From contig JBHJOB010000020.1 of the NCBI GenBank assembly GCA_050330195.1, forward strand, positions 62,001 to 126,000: DNA of 64,000 nt, given 5' to 3'. The position numbers and the translations under genes were made by a program. The notes beneath the pieces are model-generated. The model did not search any database and was not told where the DNA came from. It worked only from the letters and a program-made list of their open reading frames with translations. Numbering within the stretch: the first letter of the stretch is position 1; the number at the start of each line of letters is the position of its first letter. Of the stretch, positions 26,957 to 35,292 are shown piece by piece. Source of the stretch: JAHQVI01 sp050330195. Its GTDB lineage: Bacteria > Pseudomonadota > Alphaproteobacteria > Rhizobiales > Rhodomicrobiaceae.

Positions 26957-28170
26957 CAGGCTGTCACCTCCGCCGGCGGACCGAGACGCCGGTCGATTTC
27001 GTCGATTTCGTCTTTCGTCAGCACGCCCTCGATCGGCGTCAGCCCGTCATAGCGTCCAGCGACGGACTCGTCCTGATGAAGCTGGCGCGCCACTTCCCAG
27101 CGTTTTTCATCACGCAGGGCCTTGGCCGCCTGGGCGCGACCTTTATCCGTGGCGACGCCGTCGCGCCGGATCAGCCCGGCCCGGCTCAGCACGGCGAGCG
27201 TAAACCCGTCGAAAATCGGCTCCCCCCTGGCGATGGCGAGCAGACCCTGACGGCGATGAACCCGGACCTGAAAGCGCCGGTGGCGCAGCATGGCCGCGAA
27301 GACGCCGCGTCCGGGCGCGAAGAACAACGAGAGGGCGAAAAGGCCGAAACAGACCAGCACGATGATCGGTCCGGTCGGCAGGTTTGGCGCGGAGGCGGAT
27401 ATGGCCGCGCCAACGTAGCTGGAAGCGCCGCCGACGAGCCCTGCAATCCAGATGACGTGGGTCGTGCGGTCGGTCCAGAAGCGGGCCGTGACCGGCGGGA
27501 TGATCAGCATGGCGACGATCAGGATCAGGCCGACCAGCTTCAGGCCGATCACCGTGACCGCCATGACCAGCCCCATCATGATGAGGTCGATCCGGCTGAC
27601 ATTGATGCCGGTCGCGGCGGCATATTGCGGATCGAAGGCAACCAGCGTCATCGGACGGCGTATGAGCACCACCAGGGCAACGACCGCCGCACCGCCGACG
27701 GCAATGGTCACGGCATCCTGAAACAGCATTCCGGCGGTCGAGCCGAGCAGGAAGCTTTCTAGGCCCGCCTGACGCCCCTGCGACATGGTCTGGATGACCG
27801 TCAGAAGCACGATCCCGAAGCCGAAGAAGACCGAGAGCACCGCGCCGATCGCGGCGTCCTCGGACAGCCGCGTGGCCCGTGTGATCCATTCGACGAGGAT
27901 GAGGCCGATGCACGCCGTGATCGCGGAACCGGCGAGCAGGCCGATGAGATTGCGTCCGTCGCTGCCCAGCAGCGTCACCATGACGATGAAAGCCAGCCCC
28001 ACGCCGGGCAAGGTCGCATGGGCGACGGCATCGCTGACCAGCGCCCGCTTGCGCAGGAACAGGAACGATCCCGCAGTTCCGGCGGCGATGCCGAGCAAGG
28101 CGGCCCCGATGGCCACGAGCGCGGCATTGTATCCAGCTTGAAGGAGAAGAGCGTCGACGAGGTTGCTCAT
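26956..28170 (-). CDS. sitC: Manganese ABC transporter permease with C-terminal DNA-binding-like domain (SitC type)
   Basis: A 404-residue ABC-3 permease. The first 290 residues are the channel (SDAVAHATLPGVGLAFIV, VAFDPQYAAATGINVSRIDL). The last 110 residues are soluble, and part of them (EPIFDGFTLAVLSRAGLIRR...TDKGRAQAAKALRDEKRW) has the helix-wing pattern of DtxR/MntR-type proteins. Such tails occur in some TroC-type permeases; a regulatory contact is possible but unproven. The start MSNLVDALLL at 28170 is chosen over a frame beginning 24 codons upstream, inside the ATPase gene. Confidence 0.9.
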   Translation of the reverse strand: MSNLVDALLLQAGYNAALVAIGAALLGIAAGTAGSFLFLRKRALVSDAVAHATLPGVGLAFIVMVTLLGSDGRNLIGLLAGSAITACIGLILVEWITRATRLSEDAAIGAVLSVFFGFGIVLLTVIQTMSQGRQAGLESFLLGSTAGMLFQDAVTIAVGGAAVVALVVLIRRPMTLVAFDPQYAAATGINVSRIDLIMMGLVMAVTVIGLKLVGLILIVAMLIIPPVTARFWTDRTTHVIWIAGLVGGASSYVGAAISASAPNLPTGPIIVLVCFGLFALSLFFAPGRGVFAAMLRHRRFQVRVHRRQGLLAIARGEPIFDGFTLAVLSRAGLIRRDGVATDKGRAQAAKALRDEKRWEVARQLHQDESVAGRYDGLTPIEGVLTKDEIDEIDRRLGPPAEVTA

Positions 28171-28177
28171 TGCTGTA

Positions 28178-29002
28178 TCAGGCTGCGGGCGATGTGGGCA
28201 GCCGCAGTTGGTCGATATGCGCCGTGGCCAGCCGTCCGCCATAGGTGGCTTGCAGGTTCTGCGCCGTGAAAGTCGTGGAGACCGGACCTTCGGCGATCCT
28301 GGTCGTATTGATCAGCAGGACGCGGTCGAAATAATCGGCGACGGTCGCCAGATCGTGATGTACGCAGACGATCGTGCGGTTCTCCGCCATGAGCGATTTC
28401 AGCACGTCGATGATGGTTTTTTCGGTCGCCGCGTCCACGCCCGCCAGCGGTTCGTCGAGGAGATAGAGATCGGCATCCTGCGCGAGCGCCCGCGCCAGGA
28501 ACACCCGCTGCTGCTGGCCGCCCGAAAGCTGGCCGATCTGCCGCCCGGCGAAGTCGGACATGCCGACCCGTTCGAGGCAGGCCAGCGCCTTCCGCCGGTG
28601 AGTGTCGCGCACGAGATTGAGCAGGCCCAGTTCGCGGTACAGCCCCATCATCACTACATCGATGACGCGCGTCGGAAAATCCCAGTCCACGCTGGCGCGT
28701 TGTGGAACATAGGCAATGCGCCGGCGGGCCGTGGCCAGCGGCTCCCCGAACACAGTGACCTTGCCGGAAAGCGGCGTCACGATCCCGAGCGCGGCTTTGA
28801 GCAGGGTGGATTTGCCCGCGCCGTTCGGGCCGATGATCGCGGTCATGGTCCGGGCCGCGATTGTAGCGTCGATGGAGAAAATGGCGGGTTTCTCGCCATA
28901 GGAGACCGTCAGCCCCCGGATGACGAGCGGGCTGTCCGAGCGGGCATCATGCGAAATCGTCCGGCCCTGATCCGATGCAAGTTCAAGCGCTGCTGCGTTC
29001 AT
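28178..29002 (-). CDS. sitB: Manganese ABC transporter ATP-binding protein (SitB type)
   Basis: The 274-residue ATPase has Walker A GPNGAGKST, signature LSGGQQQR, Walker B LYLLDEPLAG and the H-loop CVHHD. It energises the importer by ATP hydrolysis on the inner face of the membrane. It starts 13 bases after sitA and ends 7 bases before sitC. Confidence 0.95.
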   Translation of the reverse strand: MNAAALELASDQGRTISHDARSDSPLVIRGLTVSYGEKPAIFSIDATIAARTMTAIIGPNGAGKSTLLKAALGIVTPLSGKVTVFGEPLATARRRIAYVPQRASVDWDFPTRVIDVVMMGLYRELGLLNLVRDTHRRKALACLERVGMSDFAGRQIGQLSGGQQQRVFLARALAQDADLYLLDEPLAGVDAATEKTIIDVLKSLMAENRTIVCVHHDLATVADYFDRVLLINTTRIAEGPVSTTFTAQNLQATYGGRLATAHIDQLRLPTSPAA

Positions 29003-29015
29003 TACGGGTTACCTT

Positions 29016-29993
29016 TCAGCTTCCGGTGGACAGGCGGCCGGACATGCCGCGCTCGGGCGCGTCGCCATTCAGGGCGCGGGTGATGAGTGTGGCGTTGTGG
29101 TCGATCATGCCGATATAAGTGCCCTCATAGGTGCCGGGTTCACCCATCGCGTCGGAAAACAGCTCGCCGCCGACCTTGACGTCGTGTCCCCTGGCGGCGG
29201 CGCCTTCCATGATCGCCCGGATGTTCCGGTCCGAAACGGAGGACTCCACGAACACCGCGCCGATCTTCCTTTCGACGAGCAGATTGACCAGTTCGGCGAT
29301 GCGGCTGAGGCCTGCCTCACTCTCGGTGGAGATGCCCTGAATGCCGAGCACCTCGAAATCGTAGGCGCGGCCGAAATAGTTGAAGGCGTCATGCGCGGTG
29401 ACGAGGATGCGCGTCTCGGCCGGCACCGTGGCGAGGATTTTCGCCGTATAGTCCTGAAGCGCGGCGATCTCCTGCAAGTGCTTTTCGGCATTGGCTTCAA
29501 GCGTCCCGCGCTGCTCCGGCATGGCTTCGATGAGAGCATCGCGGATCGTGCCGACGACCTTCGACCAGAGTGCCGGTGTCATCCAGACGTGCGGGTCATA
29601 TTTGTTCGTATAGGTTTCGTGGGACAGCAGCACATCCTTCGGCAGTGCTTCCGCAACGGCGACAACCTTCTGCCTGGCAGCCAGCTGGCGCATGAAATCC
29701 TCCATCTGCGCTTCCAGATAGAGGCCGTGCCAGAGAACCAGATCGGCCTTGGTCAGCCCCAGAATATCGGTGCGCGTTTGCCGGTAGGCGTGAGGATCGA
29801 CGCCCGGTCCCATCAGGCCCTTGACTGCGACGAGGTCGCCGCCGATCTGGCGCGCCGCGTCGGCGATCATGCCGGTCGTGGCGACGATCTTGAGCGGTTC
29901 GCGCGATTGCGCCGTGACGGATACGGGCAGCACGACGGAAAAGGCTGTGGCGGCGAGTGTGAGCAGCGCGATGCGTCGTGACAGAAGAATCAT
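29016..29993 (-). CDS. sitA: Manganese-binding periplasmic protein (SitA/MntA type)
   Basis: A 325-residue cluster A-I solute-binding protein with a signal peptide (MILLSRRIALLTLAATAFSV). Metal ligands of the Mn/Fe type are visible: His in DPHAY, His in VTAHDAFNYF, Glu in GISTESEA, and Asp in ELFSDAMG. It delivers Mn(II) to the permease. It is the first gene of the operon and lies directly downstream of two Mur-like operator boxes, which supports manganese rather than zinc. The ribosome-binding site is weak. Confidence 0.93.
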   Translation of the reverse strand: MILLSRRIALLTLAATAFSVVLPVSVTAQSREPLKIVATTGMIADAARQIGGDLVAVKGLMGPGVDPHAYRQTRTDILGLTKADLVLWHGLYLEAQMEDFMRQLAARQKVVAVAEALPKDVLLSHETYTNKYDPHVWMTPALWSKVVGTIRDALIEAMPEQRGTLEANAEKHLQEIAALQDYTAKILATVPAETRILVTAHDAFNYFGRAYDFEVLGIQGISTESEAGLSRIAELVNLLVERKIGAVFVESSVSDRNIRAIMEGAAARGHDVKVGGELFSDAMGEPGTYEGTYIGMIDHNATLITRALNGDAPERGMSGRLSTGS

Positions 29994-30054
29994 GAGTGTT
30001 GCACATCCCCGTTTCTGCGAAACAGCGTCTTGCCGGTTCCTGGTCGGACGCTAG

Positions 30055-30071
30055 TTGCAAATCGTTTGCAA
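30055..30071. promoter_or_regulatory. Mur-like manganese operator 1 upstream of sitA
   Basis: Perfect inverted repeat TTGCAAA-TCG-TTTGCAA, matching the form (TGCAAATxxTTTGCA) of the Mur box used by rhizobial and Brucella Fur-family Mur proteins to repress manganese uptake genes. It lies about 60 bases upstream of the sitA start. Confidence 0.85.
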
Positions 30072-30106
30072 TTTCAATATGGGGGCAAGGAAGGCGTTTC
30101 TGCAAG

Positions 30107-30121
30107 TGCAAACTATTTGCA
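30107..30121. promoter_or_regulatory. Mur-like manganese operator 2 upstream of sitA
   Basis: Perfect inverted repeat TGCAAA-CTA-TTTGCA. Its centre is 51 bp from that of box 1 (about five helical turns), so a Mur dimer on each could sit on the same face of the DNA. Confidence 0.8.
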
Positions 30122-30193
30122 ATAAACGCGGTGATTCGCAGGAAACACGGTTCGAACGGGACGCTGCGTCATTGCGCCGCGACTGATATATCA

Positions 30194-30218
30194 GGAACAG
30201 CCTGCATCCGGCGGCGTT
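30194..30218 (+). promoter_or_regulatory. EcfG-type general-stress promoter
   Basis: GGAAC (30194-30198), 16-base spacer, CGTT (30215-30218): an exact match to the alphaproteobacterial EcfG sigma consensus GGAAC-N16/17-CGTT. It points to transcription on the plus strand from about 30225, towards a 48-codon ORF and a terminator. No longer gene lies in its path, which makes it an orphan unit. Confidence 0.75.
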
Positions 30219-30563
30219 AAGGTTTCGTTAACGGTTCTGCGTGGAAACTCAGAATCAGGTACAATGGATACAGGCAGCCGGACGCGGGAAACACCGTCCT
30301 TAGCGGTGTTCGTAAAAGCGGCCAGCCGCCATGCAATCCAGATGCGTCAAGCATCCGGATATGCGGCACGGGGGCCATCTATGCGGCATGAGAGAAAGTT
30401 CAGACCGGACCGAAGCATTTCGGCGCCGGCTGTTTTCGCTTGTCCGACCGATGGTTCGCATGCGCGCATAGAACGGAAGCCGCATGGCTTCCACAATCGC
30501 CGCAGCGAATTCGCGTTGTGTATGAGGGATTCAATGCGGCACAGCAAGTAATGGAGCGAATAG
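30219..30563 (+). other. Leader or non-coding part of the EcfG-driven transcript
   Basis: About 345 bases between the EcfG-type promoter and the 48-codon ORF. An open frame of 95 codons (30264-30551) exists but has arginine/serine-rich, family-less content and no clear ribosome-binding site, so I do not call it. The region could be a long 5' leader or an sRNA body. Confidence 0.4.
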
Positions 30564-30710
30564 ATGCTGACTAATGTGCTCAAAGAGTTACAAGAGCGTC
30601 TTCAACAGCATCATGCGAATGCAGGGTTGCGTCTCCAGAATACCTCTAACGGGGAGCATGATATTTTCAAACATCTACGATATCTGCATCCTCCAAGTCG
30701 TAGCGCGTAA
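30564..30710 (+). CDS. Candidate 48-residue small protein in the EcfG-driven unit
   Basis: An ATG at 30564 with GGAG 9 bases upstream opens a 48-codon frame ending at TAA 30708. The product begins MLTNVLKELQERLQQHHANA, a plausible amphipathic helix, and ends SRSA; it has no membrane segment or cysteine. It sits between an EcfG promoter (30194) and an intrinsic terminator (30803). Codons are AT-richer than in the neighbours (TTA, CAA, AAT). It is unknown to me and is called from signals rather than homology. Confidence 0.45.
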   Translation: MLTNVLKELQERLQQHHANAGLRLQNTSNGEHDIFKHLRYLHPPSRSA

Positions 30711-30802
30711 GCTTAGCGTTGTTCAGTCGCTGTCAGTGAAATCCGAAATCTGAATTCCCCTTTCGGAAAAATCGAGCTGACAGCCGATTGACAGGATAGA
30801 GG

Positions 30803-30833
30803 AAACCGGCCCCGCGCGGCCGGTTTCTTTTAT
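30803..30833. terminator. Intrinsic terminator between small-ORF unit and AAC gene
   Basis: Stem AAACCGGCC (30803-30811), six-base loop, GGCCGGTTT (30818-30826), followed on the plus strand by CTTTTATT, a good terminator for the EcfG-driven transcript. On the minus strand the same hairpin lies 13 bases after the AAC gene stop but is followed by CCTCTATCC, a weaker signal. Confidence 0.8.
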
Positions 30834-30839
30834 TCCCGA

Positions 30840-31649
30840 TCAGTCGAGACCTTTGCGTGCTTCCGCGCACTCGGCGCAATCGCTTGCCTCCGGATGCAGG
30901 AACACCAGCGGGTCCGCTTCGATGCGCGGCACCGCGACCCGGATCAGATCGCGGGCGCGGAACAGCTTTGCAAGCCCGTGCCCCACCGGCCCTTCACTTT
31001 GCGCGCCAGCCTCGCGGAGCCAGTCATCGGCCAGAGCGAAGCGTTCGCAGCAATGGTCGTTCTCCTCATAGTCGAGGCGGTGCGGTTTGCCATCCTTGAG
31101 GACGGTGATGTGCTTCGGCGTGCGGTAGGGGACGCCGGCAAGCAGTTCCGCCAGATGCAGCATGGTATTCGCGTCATGACCGACGCCCAGCAGGAGAATC
31201 TGTCCGTCCAGGTCGAGCACGCGCCCGATGGGGCTGGCATGACAATGGGGCGGCAGGACCAGATCGCCGCCGACGATCGCGCCGGCCTGCGGCCCTTTTG
31301 CCGCAAAGGCGAACGGATGATCGCTTCGCACCACTTTGGGCATCTTGCTGAAAACCTTTGGCGCCGCGCCGAGATCTTCGGCGGGTGGGGTGTTTGCCGG
31401 ATCGAAGGGCGTCTCGTCGTCCCCGGTCCAGGACGGCATGACCAGCGTCCCGTCATGCCCGAGGGCGGCAAGCAACGCCTCGATCAGCCCCCGGATGCCC
31501 TCCTCGACCGGCCGTACCGCGCGAAATGAGGTATGGACCAGCAACACGCCGCCCGGCGTGACGCCAAGCCGTTGCAATTGCTCCACCAATTCGCCAACAG
31601 CGAATTCCCGCTGCAGGTCAGCCATCCTCTGCCCGTCTACATCGTCCAT
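30840..31649 (-). CDS. AAC(3)-family aminoglycoside N-acetyltransferase-like protein
   Basis: A 269-residue protein of the aminoglycoside 3-N-acetyltransferase fold: LGVTPGGVLLVHTSFRAV, LLAALGHDGTLVMPSWTGDD, SDHPFAFAAKGPQA, HASPIGRVLDLDGQILLLGVGHDANT, LHLAELLAGVPYR. Chromosomal members of this family may acetylate other amino sugars, so antibiotic resistance is not proven. A C-terminal CAEC pair is unusual. The ATG at 31649 overlaps the PfkB stop by 13 bases; an ATG at 31625 (AGAGG immediately before it) is the alternative. The overlap with the kinase suggests linked function. Confidence 0.85.
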   Translation of the reverse strand: MDDVDGQRMADLQREFAVGELVEQLQRLGVTPGGVLLVHTSFRAVRPVEEGIRGLIEALLAALGHDGTLVMPSWTGDDETPFDPANTPPAEDLGAAPKVFSKMPKVVRSDHPFAFAAKGPQAGAIVGGDLVLPPHCHASPIGRVLDLDGQILLLGVGHDANTMLHLAELLAGVPYRTPKHITVLKDGKPHRLDYEENDHCCERFALADDWLREAGAQSEGPVGHGLAKLFRARDLIRVAVPRIEADPLVFLHPEASDCAECAEARKGLD

Positions 31650-32728
31650 TCGCGAATCCGCAGGATCTCGTCGCGGTCTGCCGCTTCCTGAAGCTCGGCG
31701 ATCGTCATGAGGCCGCTTTGCGTATCGGCATGCCGGACGACCGAGGCGGAGTTGATCGTTGCCGCTTTCAGCGCCTGCTCCAGCGGCCAGTCCAGCCCCG
31801 TCAGCGCCACGAAGCTCGACGCGAAGGCATCGCCTGCCCCGGCTGTCCCGACGACCTCGACGGGTACGCTCGAACAATGAACGACCTTGCCGTCCAATCC
31901 GACAAACGCGCCGTGACGCCCATCCGTGACGACGACCATGCGGCAGCCGGTATCCAGCAGGCACTGGAAGAAGCGCGGCAGGCTGATGCCGAAGCCGCCG
32001 GACGACAGGCCGCGCCGGATCAGGTCGGGCACGTCCTCATCCGGATCGAAAGGCAGGCCCGGCCCGCCTTCGCCCGCAACCGCGGACAGCGCGGGGACCA
32101 GCGCATTCGCTTCGACGCGGTTGATCAGCAGCATGTCGAGCGAACCGACCGTGTCGAAAAAGTCGCGGCCCCGGGCCGTGAGCTGCCGGATGCCGGGATT
32201 TGCCGCGACCTTGCAGCCGCCCGCCTTGGCGTCGCGCACCAGGGCCGGGAAACAGTCCGCCGACTGGTTGCTCAGGCTGGAGATGTAGACCAGATCGACC
32301 GAAAGCGCTTCCGGCTTGATGTCTTCGGCGGCCAGCAGGGTGTTCGCCCCGCGAAAGGTGAAAATCGCGGCATTGCGCTCATGCGAGGAGATCAGCACGG
32401 ACGCGCCGGTCGGCATCCGGGCGTCCCGCGTGATCCACCGCGTCGAGACGCGCTCGCTCTCCAGCTTGGCGAGGATCACGTCCGCGCGCTGGTCCATGCC
32501 GATCTTCACGATGGCCGAAACATCAAGGCCAAGCCGGGCCATCGACACGGCCGCATTGACCGCGCCGCCGCCCGGATGTGTGGAAATCTCTTCCGCCTCG
32601 GTCTTGCGGCCTTCTTCAAGCAGCAGAAAGGAAGCGTCCGCATTGCGCATCGTCATCCGCTCGATGCTGCCGCTGTTCACGATGGCGATGGAGTCAACCA
32701 TCGCGCCACCGACGGTAAGCGCCTTCAT
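31637..32728 (-). CDS. PfkB-family carbohydrate/nucleoside kinase
   Basis: A 363-residue ribokinase-like sugar kinase: GGGAVNAAVSMARLGLDVSA at the N-terminus, sugar-binding residues near VYISSLSNQSA, and the PfkB signature with catalytic Asp VVGTAGAGDAFASSFVALTG. It phosphorylates a sugar or nucleoside hydroxyl; the substrate cannot be told from sequence. The gene is followed with a short overlap by the AAC(3)-like acetyltransferase, so the pair may modify one aminosugar-like compound. It diverges from the P450 gene at 32880. Confidence 0.93.
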   Translation of the reverse strand: MKALTVGGAMVDSIAIVNSGSIERMTMRNADASFLLLEEGRKTEAEEISTHPGGGAVNAAVSMARLGLDVSAIVKIGMDQRADVILAKLESERVSTRWITRDARMPTGASVLISSHERNAAIFTFRGANTLLAAEDIKPEALSVDLVYISSLSNQSADCFPALVRDAKAGGCKVAANPGIRQLTARGRDFFDTVGSLDMLLINRVEANALVPALSAVAGEGGPGLPFDPDEDVPDLIRRGLSSGGFGISLPRFFQCLLDTGCRMVVVTDGRHGAFVGLDGKVVHCSSVPVEVVGTAGAGDAFASSFVALTGLDWPLEQALKAATINSASVVRHADTQSGLMTIAELQEAADRDEILRIREWTM

Positions 32729-32879
32729 GGCTCGTATCCTTCTCTTTCGACAGGACGCTTACGCCAGCCGGGATGCCCAGACAAGCCCCGAGCGCTTTTT
32801 CGCCCCAGTGCCGGGATTAATTGCGGTCTGAGACATATATGACTGTATATAGTTTGGCACACAGCACGAGAGCCTTGCC

Positions 32880-34286
32880 ATGACCGTTGCACAGCCGGAC
32901 GCGCCCGCGCTCTACCCGCAGACCGTGACCCCGCCGGCGAATGTCCTGCCATTGCGCAAATTTGTCGTGCGCTTTCTGAAGAACCCGCTGCTTGCATTGC
33001 CCCAGCCCGCCTATGAGCAGCCTATCATCGGGCTCGATTCCGTCAGGTACCGCCGCGTGGTCTGGATGATGGGCCCGGATCTGGTCGAGCAGGTGCTGAT
33101 CAAGCAGGCCGGCATCTTCCTGAAGACGCCGGTGGAGAAGCGTGTTTTCCGCCGCTCCCTGAAGGACGGCGTATTGAGCTCGGATGGGCCGCTCTGGCGC
33201 TGGCAGAGGCGGACGATGGCCCCGCTGTTCCGTCCCGCCGAGGTGCTAAAATACCTGCCCGGCATGGCTCAGCCGGCCGAGGAGGTTCTGGCGAAATGGC
33301 GCGCCTCGCCTCCGGGGAGCGTTCAGCGCGTGGATCACGACATGACGGAGGCGACATTTTCGGTCATCGCGCGGACCATGTTGCAGGGTCGCGAGCCCGG
33401 CGAGGCGGAGACGATCAAGCGCGCGACTTCGACGCTGCTCCGGTATATCCCCTGGGAAATCATGTATGGCGTGCTGAACGTGCCGCTCTGGATGCCGCAT
33501 CCGGCGAGTTGGCTGGTGTCGCGCGCCACGAAGCGGTTGCGCGGCGCCGTCGGTGACATTATCGCCCGCCGTCAGGCTGAAGGCGGCGGCGGAGACGATC
33601 TGCTCGGCCGGTTGCTGGAAGCGCGCGACCCCGATAGCGGCGAGCCGATGGACAACGAGCGGCTCATCAACAATCTGCTGACCCTGCTTGAAGCGGGCCA
33701 CGAGACGACGGCCCGCGCGCTGACATGGACGCTCTATCTGCTGGCGCGCGCGCCGGAATGGCAGGACCGGGTCCGCGCCGAAATCGCCTCTGTCTGCGGA
33801 GACGGAGAGATTGAGGCGGAGCGCGTCGCTGCCTTGCAGACGACGCAGCAGGTGCTGAAGGAGTCGATGCGGCTTTATCCGCCGGTGCCGGTCATGTCGC
33901 GCGTCGCGACGGAGACGGTGTCGGTCGGTGGCCACGAGATTCCCGAGGATACGATGGTGGTGGTGCCGATTTTCTGCATCCACCGGCACACGCAGCTCTG
34001 GAGCGATCCGGCGCGTTTCGATCCGACCCGTTTTGCGCCCGAGCGCGAGGCCGAATTCCCGCGAACCCAGTTCATGCCGTTCGGAGCGGGGCCCCGCATC
34101 TGCCTGGGCAATGCCTTCGCGATGGCCGAAGCGACGGTCATCCTCGCAACGCTCATCCGGGCGGCGCGCTTCGACTGGGACGGCCGGACGAAGCCGGAGC
34201 CGGTCTCGCGTCTGACGCTGCAACCACGCGGGGGGATGCCCCTGCATGTCACGATGCTCGGGCAGAAGCCGCTGTTCTACACCTGA
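32880..34286 (+). CDS. Cytochrome P450
   Basis: A 468-residue haem monooxygenase: oxygen-binding I-helix motif EAGHETTA, ExxR in ESMRLYPPVP, and haem-binding loop FGAGPRICLGNAFAMAE with the axial Cys. Soluble; the N-terminus lacks a membrane anchor. It is the type often called CYP4-like in bacteria. No ferredoxin or reductase lies beside it. It is convergent with the phosphatase-like gene and divergent from the PfkB kinase gene. Substrate unknown. Confidence 0.96.
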   Translation: MTVAQPDAPALYPQTVTPPANVLPLRKFVVRFLKNPLLALPQPAYEQPIIGLDSVRYRRVVWMMGPDLVEQVLIKQAGIFLKTPVEKRVFRRSLKDGVLSSDGPLWRWQRRTMAPLFRPAEVLKYLPGMAQPAEEVLAKWRASPPGSVQRVDHDMTEATFSVIARTMLQGREPGEAETIKRATSTLLRYIPWEIMYGVLNVPLWMPHPASWLVSRATKRLRGAVGDIIARRQAEGGGGDDLLGRLLEARDPDSGEPMDNERLINNLLTLLEAGHETTARALTWTLYLLARAPEWQDRVRAEIASVCGDGEIEAERVAALQTTQQVLKESMRLYPPVPVMSRVATETVSVGGHEIPEDTMVVVPIFCIHRHTQLWSDPARFDPTRFAPEREAEFPRTQFMPFGAGPRICLGNAFAMAEATVILATLIRAARFDWDGRTKPEPVSRLTLQPRGGMPLHVTMLGQKPLFYT

Positions 34287-34312
34287 CGGACGGACGGCCG
34301 CCACCCCATACG

Positions 34313-34921
34313 TCATTTGCGTGTCTTGAAGGCCTTCGCCAGTTCGACTTCGCGGCCGCGCCCGACCTCGGTGAAGAATTCCTCGATCTGGGGACGCTTC
34401 TCAAGCTGATGGCTGTAGATCTCGGCGACCGATTCGGTGAATTCGCCCTTCCGTCCGAGTTGCTCCTCGCCATAGGTGAGCACGCGCAAATTCGGCCATG
34501 CGCGCTCGCGGATCGCCAGAATCTGATGGAGGATGTCGCGCGCGGGAGTGCTCGGCTGGGCCTGAGCCAGCAGCAGCGACATGGCGGCGGTCGAGCGCGA
34601 AATGCCCATATGGCAGTGGACCAGCAGATGGCGCAGCGCTTCCGGGTCGCGCAGAACGTCGCGTCCGAAGGTCAGGATCTGCTCGACGTGATGCGGCTGC
34701 GGCGGCTCGATATCGCTGCCTTCCTCGATCACATCGTGAAAACGCAGCTCAAGCCGCGCGTGTTCGCCCCATGCGCCGAAAGCTTCAGGCTCGGCGCGGT
34801 CCGGGTCGAGAATGGACAGCACATGGCTGACCCGGCCTTCGGCGTGGCCGGCGAGTTCCTCGATCCCGCAAATGGTGATCTGGAAGGGAAGGTCCTGCTT
34901 TGTCGGCGCGTCATCTTGCAT
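34313..34921 (-). CDS. Protein tyrosine/dual-specificity phosphatase-like protein
   Basis: A 202-residue protein with the CX5R phosphatase loop HCHMGISRS (about residues 106-114) and an upstream general-acid candidate in FHDVIEEGSD. It looks like the small bacterial phosphatases of Hyphomicrobiales, which may act on protein or other phosphates. The C-terminal part (EKRPQIEEFFTEVGRGREVE) is helical. It shares an upstream intergenic region with the NAGGN operon but on the opposite strand. Confidence 0.85.
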   Translation of the reverse strand: MQDDAPTKQDLPFQITICGIEELAGHAEGRVSHVLSILDPDRAEPEAFGAWGEHARLELRFHDVIEEGSDIEPPQPHHVEQILTFGRDVLRDPEALRHLLVHCHMGISRSTAAMSLLLAQAQPSTPARDILHQILAIRERAWPNLRVLTYGEEQLGRKGEFTESVAEIYSHQLEKRPQIEEFFTEVGRGREVELAKAFKTRK

Positions 34922-35228
34922 AAGTCAAAATCCTTATATCGAAGCATGACACAGCAATCTTAACACGCAGATGTCAAGAAGGTGAAAAGCTGCGTGCCTC
35001 GTTACTTCCCGCAGAGGAAATCTCCAGAACGCCGGACGCTCATACAGCACGAACTGGTCCTTCACGAAGATATGGATCGGAGGATGCCGACTGTCCACCT
35101 GCTGTCGCGGCGAAAATGCAGCCAAACCGGCACTCCTCGGCAATCCTTTCCTGACTTTCGTCTGCTATCGCTGGGTTGCGCGCCGCTTCGCGCGGAACCA
35201 GGTGCATACGGCCCCGATTTGTAAAAAT
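34922..35228. other. Intergenic region between the phosphatase-like gene and the NAGGN operon
   Basis: About 307 bases of divergent intergenic sequence ending at the EcfG-like promoter. It contains the phosphatase promoter on the minus strand (a TTGACA at 34980-34975 is a candidate -35). No gene, repeat or known RNA motif was seen in it. Confidence 0.45.
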
Positions 35229-35254
35229 GGAACTCGCGGTCTAGACTCGGGGTT
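35229..35254 (+). promoter_or_regulatory. EcfG-type general-stress promoter of the NAGGN operon
   Basis: GGAAC (35229-35233), 17-base spacer, GGTT (35251-35254), close to the consensus GGAAC-N16/17-CGTT. The expected start site lies about 30 bases before the asnO start. Control by the general-stress sigma factor fits an osmolyte operon. Confidence 0.65.
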
Positions 35255-35292
35255 GTAAGTTCAGCTCCCTATCGAAAGGATACCCGTCCCGC

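Noticed and set aside
30264..30551. 95-codon open frame in the EcfG-driven unit
   Set aside because: No good ribosome site, composition unlike proteins nearby, and no family; kept only as part of the leader.
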